DNA of 64,000 bases from positions 124,001 through 188,000 of the forward strand of contig JAVDOI010000134.1 of assembly GCA_032191485.1 (NCBI GenBank), read 5' to 3'. The position numbers and the translations under genes are program-made. The notes beneath the pieces are model-generated. The model saw nothing but the letters and a program-made list of their open reading frames with translations, did not search any database and was not told where the DNA came from. Source of the DNA: Leptoclinus maculatus. Taxonomy: Eukaryota > Chordata > Actinopteri > Perciformes > Stichaeidae. This document shows, piece after piece, positions 1 through 13,500 of this stretch; within the stretch, counting starts at the first letter, position 1, and each line of letters opens with the position of its first letter.

Positions 1-943
1 TGTCGTGTAAACCAGTAGCATATCTGACCTGTAACATTGGATTCAGAATAGATTTTGTCCGTTAGCACTTTTCGTAATTTGGCTTAGTAGGTTTGGTGCC
101 ACTATAATAATTTAAGGATTACCTAATCCCTCCTTGAATATCAAATCGTTAACATTGATTATTTACTTAGTAGAATATGAAAGAACTTAGCTTACAGGAG
201 AGAAAGGGAAATGTATACATCTTTATTTCAAAAATATAATGAATTAACATTTATTGTAGTCGTCATTATATACATATGAAATGTAACCTCTGCATTTAAC
301 CAATCTCTAGCATATTTAGCGCAGTGGTCTGGGTTTAGTGTCTTGCTCAGGTACACTTCAGCACAGGACATGTAGCAGCCAAGGATGGAACCCTCTCTAC
401 CCAATGAGCCACGGTATTTATCATCACACAGTTGTAAAAATTGGTTGTAGAATGGAAAAATAACAACTCCACAGAGGACAGCTGGACAGCTCTGAGGCTC
501 TGAGGTAGGACGCAACATATTTGATGAACTGCATCAGATATGCTACTGGTTTACACGACAGGAGTTTGGTGCGAGTATCTTACCACAGCATCCTACATCG
601 GACACACCGGAAGCCTGAAGTGAGCTCTGAAGCAGACTGGTGCAGACTTCCTGCCCCCAGGTAGTAGCTGGCTTCTCGGAGCCAATGCTGACGGTGAGCG
701 TTTGAACTGTGCGGAAGACTCAGTCGCGCTCTTGAGTCCTGCATGGTTATAGGTCGCTGTGTGGCTTATTGGTCTTTGTGTGGGGCAAGCCACAGGCTGC
801 CGTCAGCAGAGTGTAAAGATGGTCGTCCAGTCTTCAATGCTACCTGGGGGAAGGAAGTCTGCACCAGTCTGCCTCAGAGCTCACTTCAGGCTTCCAGTGT
901 GTCCGATGTAGGATGATGGGGTAAGATACTCTCACCAAACTCC
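1..943. repeat. Representative long (L) unit of the array
   Basis: The first complete long unit. Bases 1-170 are shared with short units. Bases ~171-533 are L-specific and include a stretch that on the minus strand resembles a tRNA-derived SINE (~310-420). Bases 534-664 are the left arm, 665-839 the spacer and 840-970 the right arm of a palindrome whose right arm runs 26 bp into the next unit. Twelve complete copies are present. Two (starting 2480 and 13560) are 935 bp because they lack an 8-bp duplication of GCTCTGAG near position 490 of the unit. Confidence 0.9.
310..420 (-). repeat. tRNA-derived SINE-like segment inside the long unit
   Basis: Read on the minus strand this stretch has an A-box-like GTGGCTCATTGGGTAGAG followed by CATGTCC and TGAGCAAGACACTAAACCC. 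The same landmarks in the same order occur in the better preserved SINE at 53981-54290 of this window. The B box is not recognisable. The segment recurs in each long unit, including the truncated one. It explains why a frame of 96 or 108 codons appears on the minus strand of each long unit: it translates retroposon-like DNA, not a known protein. Confidence 0.55.
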
Positions 944-970
944 TGTCGTGTAAACCAGTAGCATATCTGA
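534..970. repeat. Palindrome with 131-bp arms, repeated in every long unit
   Basis: Bases 534-664 are the reverse complement of 840-970 with about six mismatches (about 95 percent identity), around a 175-bp spacer. Matching landmarks are CAGATATGCTACTGGTTTAC on the left against GTAAACCAGTAGCATATCTG on the right. The same structure recurs in all 12 complete long units. It could be an inverted-repeat transposon fixed before the array expanded, or could act as a cruciform or hairpin; nothing here decides between these. Confidence 0.9.
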
Positions 971-1536
971 CCTGTAACATTGGATTCAGAATAGATTTTG
1001 TCCGTTAGCACTTTTCGTAATTTGGCTTAGAATGTTTGGTGCCACTATAATAATTTAAGGATTACCTAATCCCTCCTTGAATATCAAATCGTTAACATTG
1101 ATTATTTACTGAGAGTTAAGTACAGTAAAACTTAGAGAGCTTTGCTTATAGGAGGGATATTTTGAAATACAGTATTTATAATCATACAGTTGTAAAATAA
1201 TTAACTAACTACCGGTATGTAAAATGTTGGGATTTACTCTAACATCGTTATATCTGGACCCTGGTCTTGCCGCTGCCGTAGTTCTGTCATATGCATGCTT
1301 AGATTCCATGGCTTCTTTTCTTGGACCAATGCTGACGGTGAGCGTTTGAACTGTCGGGGAGAGACAGTCGCGTCGCTTATGTCCTGCATGGTGAAATGTG
1401 CTGTGTTGGGCAATGCTGTCAGTGTTGATAGAGGGCGGTCAGTCTTCTTCCTAAAGTATGTCATCTGCCAGTCTGCGTTAGGGTACTTCCGGTGTCCGAT
1501 GTAGGATGATGGGGTAAGATACTCTCACCAAACTCC
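944..1536. repeat. Representative short (S) unit of the array
   Basis: The first complete short unit. After ~167 bp shared with long units it switches to an S-specific block beginning GAGAGTTAAG. This block includes 1253-1291, which resembles the 3' UTR of the L2 LINE later in the window (25119-25156). From about 1318 it becomes a diverged version of the long-unit palindrome spacer and right arm; the left arm is missing. Eight copies are present. Those starting at 5894 and 7423 are 586 bp because they lack 7 bp near the GATGTAGG motif. Confidence 0.88.
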
Positions 1537-4500
1537 TGTCGTGTAAACCAGTAGCATATCTGACCTGTAACATTGGATTCAGAATAGATTTTGTCCGTTA
1601 GCACTTTTCGTAATTTGGCTTAGAATGTTTGGTGCCACTATAATAATTTAAGGATTACCTAATCCCTCCTTGAATATCAAATCGTTAACATTGATTATTT
1701 ACTTAGTAGAATATGAAAGAACTTGGCTTACAGGAGAGAAAGGGAAATGTATACATCTTTATTTAAAAAATATAATGAATTAACATTTATTGTAGTCGTC
1801 ATTATATACATATGAAATGTAACCTCTGCATTTAACCAATCTCTAGCATATTTAGCGCAGTGGGCTGGGTTTAGTGTCTTGCTCGGGTACACTTCAGCAC
1901 AGGACATGTAGCAGCCAAGGATGGAACCCTCTCTACCCAATGAGCCACGGTATTTATCATCACACAGTTGTAAAAATTGGTTGTAGAATGGAAAAACAAC
2001 AACTCCACAGAGGACAGCTGGACAGCTCTGAGGCTCTGAGGTAGGACGCAACATATTTGATGAACTGCATCAGATATGCTACTGGTTTACACGACAGGAG
2101 TTTGGTGCGAGTATCTTACCACAGCATCCTACATCGGACACACCGGAAGCCTGAAGTGAGCTCTGAAGCAGACTGGTGCAGACTTCCTGCCCCCAGGTAG
2201 TAGCTGGCTTCTCGGAGCCAATGCTGACGGTGAGCGTTTGAACTGTGAGGAAGACTCAGTCGCGCTCTTGAGTCCTGCATGGTTATAGGTCGCTGTGTGG
2301 CTTATTGGTCTTTGTGTGGGGCAAGCCACAGGCTGCTGTCAGCAGAGTGTAAAGATGGTCGTCCAGTCTTCAATGCTACCTGGGGGAAGGAAGTCTGCAC
2401 CAGTCTGCCTCAGAGCTCACTTCAGGCTTCCAGTGTGTCCGATGTAGGATGATGGGGTAAGATACTCTCACCAAACTCCTGTCGTGTAAACCAGTAGCAT
2501 ATCTGACCTGTAACATTGGATTCAGAATAGATTTTGTCCGTTAGCACTTTTCGTAATTTGGCTTAGTAGGTTTGGTGCCACTATAATAATTTAAGGATTA
2601 CCTAATCCCTCCTTGAATATCAAATCGTTAACATTGATTATTTACTTAGTAGAATATGAAAGAACTTAGCTTACAGGAGAGAAAGGGAAATGTATACATC
2701 TTTATTTCAAAAATATAATGAATTAACATTTATTGTAGTCGTCATTATATACATATGAAATGTAACCTCTGCATTTAACCAATCTCTAGCATATTTAGCG
2801 CAGTGGGCTGGGTTTAGTGTCTTGCTCAGGTACACTTCAGCACAGGACATGTAGCAGCCAAGGATGGAACCCTCTCTACCCAATGAGCCACGGTATTTAT
2901 CATCACACAGTTGTAAAAATTGGTTGTAGAATGGAAAAACAACAACTCCACAGAGGACAGCTGGACAGCTCTGAGGTAGGACGCAACATATTTGATGAAC
3001 TGCATCAGATATGCTACTGGTTTACACGACAGGAGTTTGGTGCGAGTATCTTACCACAGCATCCTACATCGGACACACCGGAAGCCTGAAGTGAGCTCTG
3101 AAGCAGACTGGTGCAGACTTCCTGCCCCCAGGTAGTAGCTGGCTTCTCGGAGCCAATGCTGACGGTGAGCATTTGAACTGTGCGGAAGACTCAGTCGCGC
3201 TCTTGAGTCCTGCATGGTTATAGGTCGCTGTGTGGCTCATTGGTCTTTGTGTGGGGCAAGCCACAGGCTGCCGTCAGCAGAGTGTAAAGATGGTCGTCCA
3301 GTCTTCAATGCTACCTGGGGGAAGGAAGTCTGCACCAGTCTGCCTCAGAGCTCACTTCAGGCTTCCAGTGTGTCCGATGTAGGATGATGGGGTAAGATAC
3401 TCTCACCAAACTCCTGTCGTGTAAACCAGTAGCATATCTGACCTGTAACATTGGATTCAGAATAGATTTTGTCCGTTAGCACTTTTCGTAATTTGGCTTA
3501 GAATGTTTGGTGCCACTATAATAATTTAAGGATTACCTAATCCCTCCTTGAATATCAAATCGTTAACATTGATTATTTACTGAGAGTTAAGTACAGTAAA
3601 ACTTAGAGAGCTTTGCTTATAGGAGGGATATTTTGAAATACAGTATTTATAATCATACAGTTGTAAAATAATTAACTAACTACCGGTATGTAAAATGTTG
3701 GGATTTACTCTAACATCGTTATATCTGGACCCTGGTCTTGCCGCTGCCGTAGTTCTGTCATATGCATGCTTAGATTCCATGGCTTCTTTTCTTGGACCAA
3801 TGCTGACGGTGAGCGTTTGAACTGTCGGGGAGAGACAGTCGCGTCTCTTAAGTCCTGCATGGTGAAATGTGCTGTGTTGGGCAATGCTGTCAGTGTTGAT
3901 AGAGGGCGGTCAGTCTTCTTCCTGAAGTATGTCATCTGCCAGTCTGCGTTAGGGTACTTCCGGTGTCCGATGTAGGATGATGGGGTAAGATACTCTCACC
4001 AAACTCCTGTCGTGTAAACCAGTAGCATATCTGACCTGTTACATTGGATTCAGAATAGATTTTGTCCGTTAGCACTTTTCGTAATTTGGCTTAGTAGGTT
4101 TGGTGCCACTATAATAATTTAAGGATTACCTTATCCCTCCTTGAATATCAAATCGTTAACATTGATTATTTACTTAGTAGAATATGAAAGAACTTATCTT
4201 ACAGGAGAGAAAGGGAAATGTATACATCTTTATTTCAAAAATATAATGAATTAACATTTATTGTAGTCGTCATTATATACATATGAAATGTAACCTCTGC
4301 ATTTAACCAATCTCTAGCATATTTAGCGCAGTGGGCTGGGTTTAGTGTCTTGCTCAGGTACACTTCAGCACAGGACATGTAGCAGCCAAGGATGGAACCC
4401 TCTCTACCCAATGAGCCACGGTATTTATCATCACACAGTTGTAAAAATTGGTTGTAGAATGGAAAAATAACAACTCCACAGAGGACAGCTGGACAGCTCT

Positions 4501-7500
4501 GAGGCTCTGAGGTAGGACGCAACATATTTGATGAACTGCATCAGATATGCTACTGGTTTACACGACAGGAGTTTGGTGCGAGTATCTTACCACAGCATCC
4601 TACATCGGACACACCGGAAGCCTGAAGTGAGCTCTGAAGCAGACTGGTGCAGACTTCCTGCCCCCAGGTAGTAGCTGGCTTCTCGGAGCCAATGCTGACG
4701 GTGAGCGTTTGAACTGTGCGGAAGACTCAGTCGCGCTCTTGAGTCCTGCATGGTTATAGGTCGCTGTGTGGCTTATTGGTCTTTGTGTGGGGCAAGCCAC
4801 AGGCTGCCGTCAGCAGAGTGTAAAGATGGTCGTCCAGTCTTCAATGCTACCTGGGGGAAGGAAGTCTGCACCAGTCTGCCTCAGAGCTCACTTCAGGCTT
4901 CCAGTGTGTCCGATGTAGGATGATGGGGTAAGATACTCTCACCAAACTCCTGTCGTGTAAACCAGTAGCATATCTGACCTGTAACATTGGATTCAGAATA
5001 GATTTTGTCCGTTAGCACTTTTCGTAATTTGGCTTAGAATGTTTGGTGCCACTATAATAATTTAAGGATTACCTAATCCCTCCTTGAATATCAAATCGTT
5101 AACATTGATTATTTACTTAGTAGAATATGAAAGAACTTAGCTTACAGGAGAGAAAGGGAAATGTATACATCTTTATTTAAAAAATATAATGAATTAACAT
5201 TTATTGTAGTCGTCATTATATACATATGAAATGTAACCTCTGCATTTAACCAATCTCTAGCATATTTAGCGCAGTGGGCTGGGTTTAGTGTCTTGCTCAG
5301 GTACACTTCAGCACAGGACATGTAGCAGCCAAGGATGGAACCCTCTCTACCCAATGAGCCACGGTATTTATCATCACACAGTTGTAAAAATTGGTTGTAG
5401 AATGGAAAAACAACAACTCCACAGAGGACAGCTGGACAGCTCTGAGGCTCTGAAGTAGGACGCAACATATTTGATGAACTGCATCAGATATGCTACTGGT
5501 TTACACGACAGGAGTTTGGTGCGAGTATCTTACCACAGCATCCTACATCGGACACACCGGAAGCCTGAAGTGAGCTCTGAAGCAGACTGGTGCAGACTTC
5601 CTGCCCCCAGGTAGTAGCTGGCTTCTCGGAGCCAATGCTGACTGTGAGCGTTTGAACTGTGCGGAAGACTCAGTCGCGCTCTTGAGTCCTGCATGGTTAT
5701 AGGTCGCTGTGTGGCTTATTGGTCTTTGTGTGGGGCAAGCCACAGGCTGCCGTCAGCAGAGTGCAAAGATGGTCGTCCAGTCTTCAATGCTACCTGGGGG
5801 AAGGAAGTCTGCACCAGTCTGCCTCAGAGCTCACTTCAGGCTTCCAGTGTGTCCGATGTAGGATGATGGGGTAAGATACTCTCACCAAACTCCTGTCGTG
5901 TAAACCAGTAGCATATCTGACCTGTAACATTGGATTCAGAATAGATTTTGTCCGTTAGCACTTTTCGTAATTTGGCTTAGTATGTTTGGTGCCACTATAA
6001 TAATTTAAGGATTACCTAATCCCTCCTTGAATATCAAATCGTTAACATTGATTATTTACTGAGAGTTAAGTACAGTCAAATTTAGAGAGCTTTGCTTATA
6101 GGAGGGATATTTTGAAATACAGTATTTATAATCATACAGTTGTAAAATAATTAACTAACTACCGGTATGTAAAATGTTGGGATTTACTCTAACATCGTTA
6201 TATCTGGACCCTGGTCTTGCCGCTGCCGTAGTTCTGTCATATGCATGCTTAGATTCCATGGCTTCTTTTCTTGGACCAATGCTGACGGTGAGCGTTTGAA
6301 CTGTCGGGGAGAGACAGTCGCGTCGCTTATGTCCTGCATGGTGAAATGTGCTGTGTTGGGCAATGCTGTCAGTGTTGATAGAGGGCGGTCAGTCTTCTTC
6401 CTGAAGTATGTCATCTGCCAGTCTGCGTTAGGGTACTTCCGATGTAGGATGATGGGGTAAGATACTCTCACCAAACTCCTGTCGTGTAAACCAGTAGCAT
6501 ATCTGACCTGTAACATTGGATTCAGAATAGATTTTGTCCGTTAGCACTTTTCGTAATTTGGCTTAGTATGTTTGGTGCCACTATAATAATTTAAGGATTA
6601 CCTAATCCCTCCTTGAATATCAAATCGTTAACATTGATTATTTACTTAGTAGAATATGAAAGAACTTAGCTTACAGGAGAGAAAGGGAAATGTATACATC
6701 TTTATTTAAAAAATATAATGAATTAACATTTATTGTAGTCGTCATTATATACATATGAAATGTAACCTCTGCATTTAACCAATCTCTAGCATATTTAGCG
6801 CAGTGGGCTGGGTTTAGTGTCTTGCTCAGGTACACTTCAGCACAGGACATGTAGCAGCCAAGGATGGAACCCTCTCTACCCAATGAGCCACGGTATTTAT
6901 CATCACACAGTTGTAAAAATTGGTTGTAGAATGGAAAAACAACAACTCCACAGAGGACAGCTGGACAGCTCTGAGGCTCTGAGGTAGGACGCAACATATT
7001 TGATGAACTGCATCAGATATGCTACTGGTTTACACGACAGGAGTTTGGTGCGAGTATCTTACCACAGCATCCTACATCGGACACACCGGAAGCCTGAAGT
7101 GAGCTCTGAAGCAGACTGGTGCAGACTTCCTGCCCCCAGGTAGTAGCTGGCTTCTCGGAGCCAATGCTGACGGTGAGCGTTTGAACTGTGCGGAAGACTC
7201 AGTCGCGCTCTTGAGTCCTGCATGGTTATAGGTCGCTGTGTGGCTTATTGGTCTTTGTGTGGGGCAAGCCACAGGCTGCCGTCAGCAGAGTGTAAAGATG
7301 GTCGTCCAGTCTTCAATGCTACCTGGGGGAAGGAAGTCTGCACCAGTCTGCCTCAGAGCTCAATTCAGGCTTCCAGTGTGTCCGATGTAGGATGATGGGG
7401 TAAGATACTCTCACCAAACTCCTGTCGTGTAAACCAGTAGCATATCTGACCTGTAACATTGGATTCAGAATAGATTTTGTCCGTTAGCACTTTTCGTAAT

Positions 7501-10500
7501 TTGGCTTAGAATGTTTGGTGCCACTATAATAATTTAAGGATTACCTAATCCCTCCTTGAATATCAAATCGTTAACATTGATTATTTACTGAGAGTTAAGT
7601 ACAGTAAAACTTAGAGAGCTTTGCTTATAGGAGGGATATTTTGAAATACAGTATTTATAATCATACAGTTGTAAAATAATTAACTAACTACCGGTATGTA
7701 AAATGTTGGGATTTACTCTAACATCGTTATATCTGGACCCTGGTCTTGCCGCTGCCGTAGTTCTGTCATATGCATGCTTAGATTCCATGGCTTCTTTTCT
7801 TGGACCAATGCTGACGGTGAGCGTTTGAACTGTCGGGGAGAGACAGTCGCGTCTCTTAAGTCCTGCATGGTGAAATGTGCTGTGTTGGGCAATGCTGTCA
7901 GTGTTGATAGAGGGCGGTCAGTCTTCTTCCTGAAGTATGTCATCTGCCAGTCTGCGTTAGGGTACTTCCGATGTAGGATGATGGGGTAAGATACTCTCAC
8001 CAAACTCCTGTCGTGTAAACCAGTAGCATATCTGACCTGTAACATTGGATTCAGAATAGATTTTGTCCGTTAGCACTTTTCGTAATTTGGCTTAGTATGT
8101 TTGGTGCCACTATAATAATTTAAGGATTACCTAATCCCTCCTTGAATATCAAATCGTTAACATTGATTATTTACTTAGTAGAATATGAAAGAACTTAGCT
8201 TACAGGAGAGAAAGGGAAATGTATACATCTTTATTTAAAAAATATAATGAATTAACATTTATTGTAGTCGTCATTATATACATATGAAATGTAACCTCTG
8301 CATTTAACCAATCTCTAGCATATTTAGCGCAGTGGGCTGGGTTTAGTGTCTTGCTCAGGTACACTTCAGCACAGGACATGTAGCAGCCAAGGATGGAACC
8401 CTCTCTACCCAATGAGCCACGGTATTTATCATCACACAGTTGTAAAAATTGGTTGTAGAATGGAAAAACAACAACTCCACAGAGGACAGCTGGACAGCTC
8501 TGAGGCTCTGAGGTAGGACGCAACATATTTGATGAACTGCATCAGATATGCTACTGGTTTACACGACAGGAGTTTGGTGCGAGTATCTTACCACAGCATC
8601 CTACATCGGACACACCGGAAGCCTGAAGTGAGCTCTGAAGCAGACTGGTGCAGACTTCCTGCCCCCAGGTAGTAGCTGGCTTCTCGGAGCCAATGCTGAC
8701 TGTGAGCGTTTGAACTGTGCGGAAGACTCAGTCGCGCTCTTGAGTCCTGCATGGTTATAGGTCGCTGTGTGGCTTATTGGTCTTTGTGTGGGGCAAGCCA
8801 CAGGCTGCCGTCAGCAGAGTGTAAAGATGGTCGTCCAGTCTTCAATGCTACCTGGGGGAAGGAAGTCTGCACCAGTCTGCCTCAGAGCTCACTTCAGGCT
8901 TCCAGTGTGTCCGATGTAGGATGATGGGGTAAGATACTCTCACCAAACTCCTGTCGTGTAAACCAGTAGCATATCTGACCTGTAACATTGGATTCAGAAT
9001 AGATTTTGTCCGTTAGCACTTTTCGTAATTTGGCTTAGTATGTTTGGTGCCACTATAATAATTTAAGGATTACCTAATCCCTCCTTGAATATCAAATCGT
9101 TAACATTGATTATTTACTGAGAGTTAAGTACAGTAAAACTTAGAGAGCTTTGCTTATAGGAGGGATATTTTGAAATACAGTATTTATAATCATACAGTTG
9201 TAAAATAATTAACTAACTACCGGTATGTAAAATGTTGGGATTTACTCTAACATCGTTATATCTGGACCCTGGTCTTGCCACTGCCGTAGTTCTGTCATAT
9301 GCATGCTTAGATTCCATGGCTTCTTTTCTTGGACCAATGCTGACGGTGAGTGTTTGAACTGTCGGGGAGAGACAGTCGCGTCTCTTAAGTCCTGCATGGT
9401 GAAATGTGCTGTGTTGGGCAATGCTGTCAGTGTTGATAGAGGGCGGTCAGTCTTCTTCCTGAAGTATGTCATCTGCCAGTCTGCGTTAGGGTACTTCCGG
9501 TGTCCGATGTAGGATGATGGGGTAAGATACTCTCACCAAACTCCTGTCGTGTAAACCAGTAGCATATCTGACCTGTAACATTGGATTCAGAATAGATTTT
9601 GTCCGTTAGCACTTTTCGTAATTTGGCTTAGTATGTTTGGTGCCACTATAATAATTTAAGGATTACCTAATCCCTCCTTGAATATCAAATCGTTAACATT
9701 GATTATTTACTTAGTAGAATATGAAAGAACTTAGCTTACAGGAGAGAAAGGGAAATGTATACATCTTTATTTAAAAAATATAATGAATTAACATTTATTG
9801 TAGTCGTCATTATATACATATGAAATGTAACCTCTGCATTTAACCAATCTCTAGCATATTTAGCGCAGTGGGCTGGGTTTAGTGTCTTGCTCAGGTACAC
9901 TTCAGCACAGGACATGTAGCAGCCAAGGATGGAACCCTCTCTACCCAATGAGCCACGGTATTTATCATCACACAGTTGTAAAAATTGGTTGTAGAATGGA
10001 AAAATAACAACTCCACAGAGGACAGCTGGACAGCTCTGAGGCTCTGAGGTAGGACGCAACATATTTGATGAACTGCATCAGATATGCTACTGGTTTACAC
10101 GACAGGAGTTTGGTGCGAGTATCTTACCACAGCATCCTACATCGGACACACCGGAAGCCTGAAGTGAGCTCTGAAGCAGACTGGTGCAGACTTCCTGCCC
10201 CCAGGTAGTAGCTGGCTTCTCGGAGCCAATGCTGACTGTGAGCGTTTGAACTGTGCGGAAGACTCAGTCGCGCTCTTGAGTCCTGCATGGTTATAGGTCG
10301 CTGTGTGGCTTATTGGTCTTTGTGTGGGGCAAGCCACAGGCTGCCGTCAGCAGAGTGTAAAGATGGTCGTCCAGTCTTCAATGCTACCTGGGGGAAGGAA
10401 GTCTGCACCAGTCTGCCTCAGAGCTCACTTCAGGCTTCCAGTGTGTCCGATGTAGGATGATGGGGTAAGATACTCTCACCAAACTCCTGTCGTGTAAACC

Positions 10501-13500
10501 AGTAGCATATCTGACCTGTAACATTGGATTCAGAATAGATTTTGTCCGTTAGCACTTTTCGTAATTTGGCTTAGAATGTTTGGTGCCACTATAATAATTT
10601 AAGGATTACCTAATCCCTCCTTGAATATCAAATCATTAACATTGATTATTTACTGAGAGTTAAGTACAGTAAAACTTAGAGAGCTTTGCTTATAGGAGGG
10701 ATATTTTGAAATACAGTATTTATAATCATACAGTTGTAAAATAATTAACTAACTACCGGTATGTAAAATGTTGGGATTTACTCTAACATCGTTATATCTG
10801 GACCCTGGTCTTGCCGCTGCCGTAGTTCTGTCATATGCATGCTTAGATTCCATGGCTTCTTTTCTTGGACCAATGCTGACGGTGAGCGTTTGAACTGTCG
10901 GGGAGAGACAGTCGCGTCGCTTATGTCCTGCATGGTGAAATGTGCTGTGTTGGGCAATGCTGTCAGTGTTGATAGAGGGCGGTCAGTCTTCTTCCTAAAG
11001 TATGTCATCTGCCAGTCTGCGTTAGGGTACTTCCGGTGTCCGATGTAGGATGATGGGGTAAGATACTCTCACCAAACTCCTGTTGTGTAAACCAGTAGCA
11101 TATCTGACCTGTAACATTGGATTCAGAATAGATTTTGTCCGTTAGCACTTTTCGTAATTTGCCTTAGAATGTTTGGTGCCACTATAATAATTTAAGGATT
11201 ACCTAATCCCTCCTTGAATATCAAATCGTTAACATTGATTATTTACTTAGTAGAATATGAAAGAACTTAGCTTACAGGAGAGAAAGGGAAATGTATACAT
11301 CTTTATTTCAAAAATATAATGAATTAACATTTATAGTAGTCGTCATTATATACATATGAAATGTAACCTCTGCATTTAACCAATCTCTAGCATATTTAGC
11401 GCAGTGGGCTGGGTTTAGTGTCTTGCTCAGGTACACTTCAGCACAGGACATGTAGCAGCCAAGGATGGAACCCTCTCTACCCAATGAGCCACGGTATTTA
11501 TCATCACACAGTTGTAAAAATTGGTTGTAGAATGGAAAAATAACAACTCCACAGAGGACAGCTGGACAGCTCTGAGGCTCTGAAGTAGGACGCAACATAT
11601 TTGATGAACTGCATCAGATATGCTACTGGTTTACACGACAGGAGTTTGGTGCGAGTATCTTACCACAGCATCCTACATCGGACACACCGGAAGCCTGAAG
11701 TGAGCTCTGAAGCAGACTGGTGCAGACTTCCTGCCCCCAGGTAGTAGCTGGCTTCTCGGAGCCAATGCTGACTGTGAGCGTTTGAACTGTGCGGAAGACT
11801 CAGTCGCGCTCTTGAGTCCTGCATGGTTATAGGTCGCTGTGTGGCTTATTGGTCTTTGTGTGGGGCAAGCCACAGGCTGCCGTCAGCAGAGTGTAAAGAT
11901 AGTCGTCCAGTCTTCAATGCTACCTGGGGGAAGGAAGTCTGCACCAGTCTGCCTCAGAGCTCACTTCAGGCTTCCAGTGTGTCCGATGTAGGATGATGGG
12001 GTAAGATACTCTCACCAAACTCCTGTCGTGTAAACCAGTAGCATATCTGACCTGTAACATTGGATTCAGAATAGATTTTGTCCGTTAGCACTTTTCGTAA
12101 TTTGGCTTAGTATGTTTGGTGCCACTATAATAATTTAAGGATTACCTAATCCCTCCTTGAATATCAAATCGTTAACATTGATTATTTACTGAGAGTTAAG
12201 TACAGTAAAACTTAGAGAGCTTTGCTTATAGGAGGGATATTTTGAAATACAGTATTTATAATCATACAGTTGTAAAATAATTAACTAACTACCGGTATGT
12301 AAAATGTTGGGATTTACTCTAACATCGTTATATCTGGACCCTGGTCTTGCCGCTGCCGTAGTTCTGTCATATGCATGCTTAGATTCCATGTCTTCTTTTC
12401 TTGGACCAATGCTGACGGTGAGCGTTTGAACTGTCGGGGAGAGACAGTCGCGTCTCTTAAGTCCTGCATGGTGAAATGTGCTGTGTTGGGCAATGCTGTC
12501 AGTGTTGATAGAGGGCGGTCAGTCTTCTTCCTGAAGTATGTCATCTGCCAGTCTGCGTTAGGGTACTTCCGGTGTCCGATGTAGGATGATGGGGTAAGAT
12601 ACTCTCACCAAACTCCTGTCGTGTAAACCAGTAGCATATCTGACCTGTAACATTGGATTCAGAATAGATTTTGTCCGTTAGCACTTTTCGTAATTTGGCT
12701 TAGTAGGTTTGGTGCCACTATAATAATTTAAGGATTACCTAATCCCTCCTTGAATATCAAATCGTTAACATTGATTATTTACTTAGTAGAATATGAAAGA
12801 ACTTAGCTTACAGGAGAGAAAGGGAAATGTATACATCTTTATTTAAAAAATATAATGAATTAACATTTATTGTAGTCGTCATTATATACATATGAAATGT
12901 AACCTCTGCATTTAACCAATCTCTAGCATATTTAGCGCAGTGGGCTGGGTTTAGTGTCTTGCTCAGGTACACTTCAGCACAGGACATGTAGCAGCCAAGG
13001 ATGGAACCCTCTCTACCCAATGAGCCACGGTATTTATCATCACACAGTTGTAAAAATTGGTTGTAGAATGGAAAAACAACAACTCCACAGAGGACAGCTG
13101 GACAGCTCTGAGGCTCTGAGGTAGGACGCAACATATTTGATGAACTGCATCAGATATGCTACTGGTTTACACGACAGGAGTTTGGTGCGAGTATCTTACC
13201 ACAGCATCCTACATCGGACACACCGGAAGCCTGAAGTGAGCTCTGAAGCAGACTGGTGCAGACTTCCTGCCCCCAGGTAGTAGCTGGCTTCTCGGAGCCA
13301 ATGCTGACGGTGAGCGTTTGAACTGTGCGGAAGACTCAGTCGCGCTCTTGAGTCCTGCATGGTTATAGGTCGCTGTGTGGCTTATTGGTCTTTGTGTGGG
13401 GCAAGCCACAGGCTGCCGTCAGCAGAGTGTAAAGATGGTCGTCCAGTCTTCAATGCTACCTGGGGGAAGGAAGTCTGCACCAGTCTGCCTCAGAGCTCAC

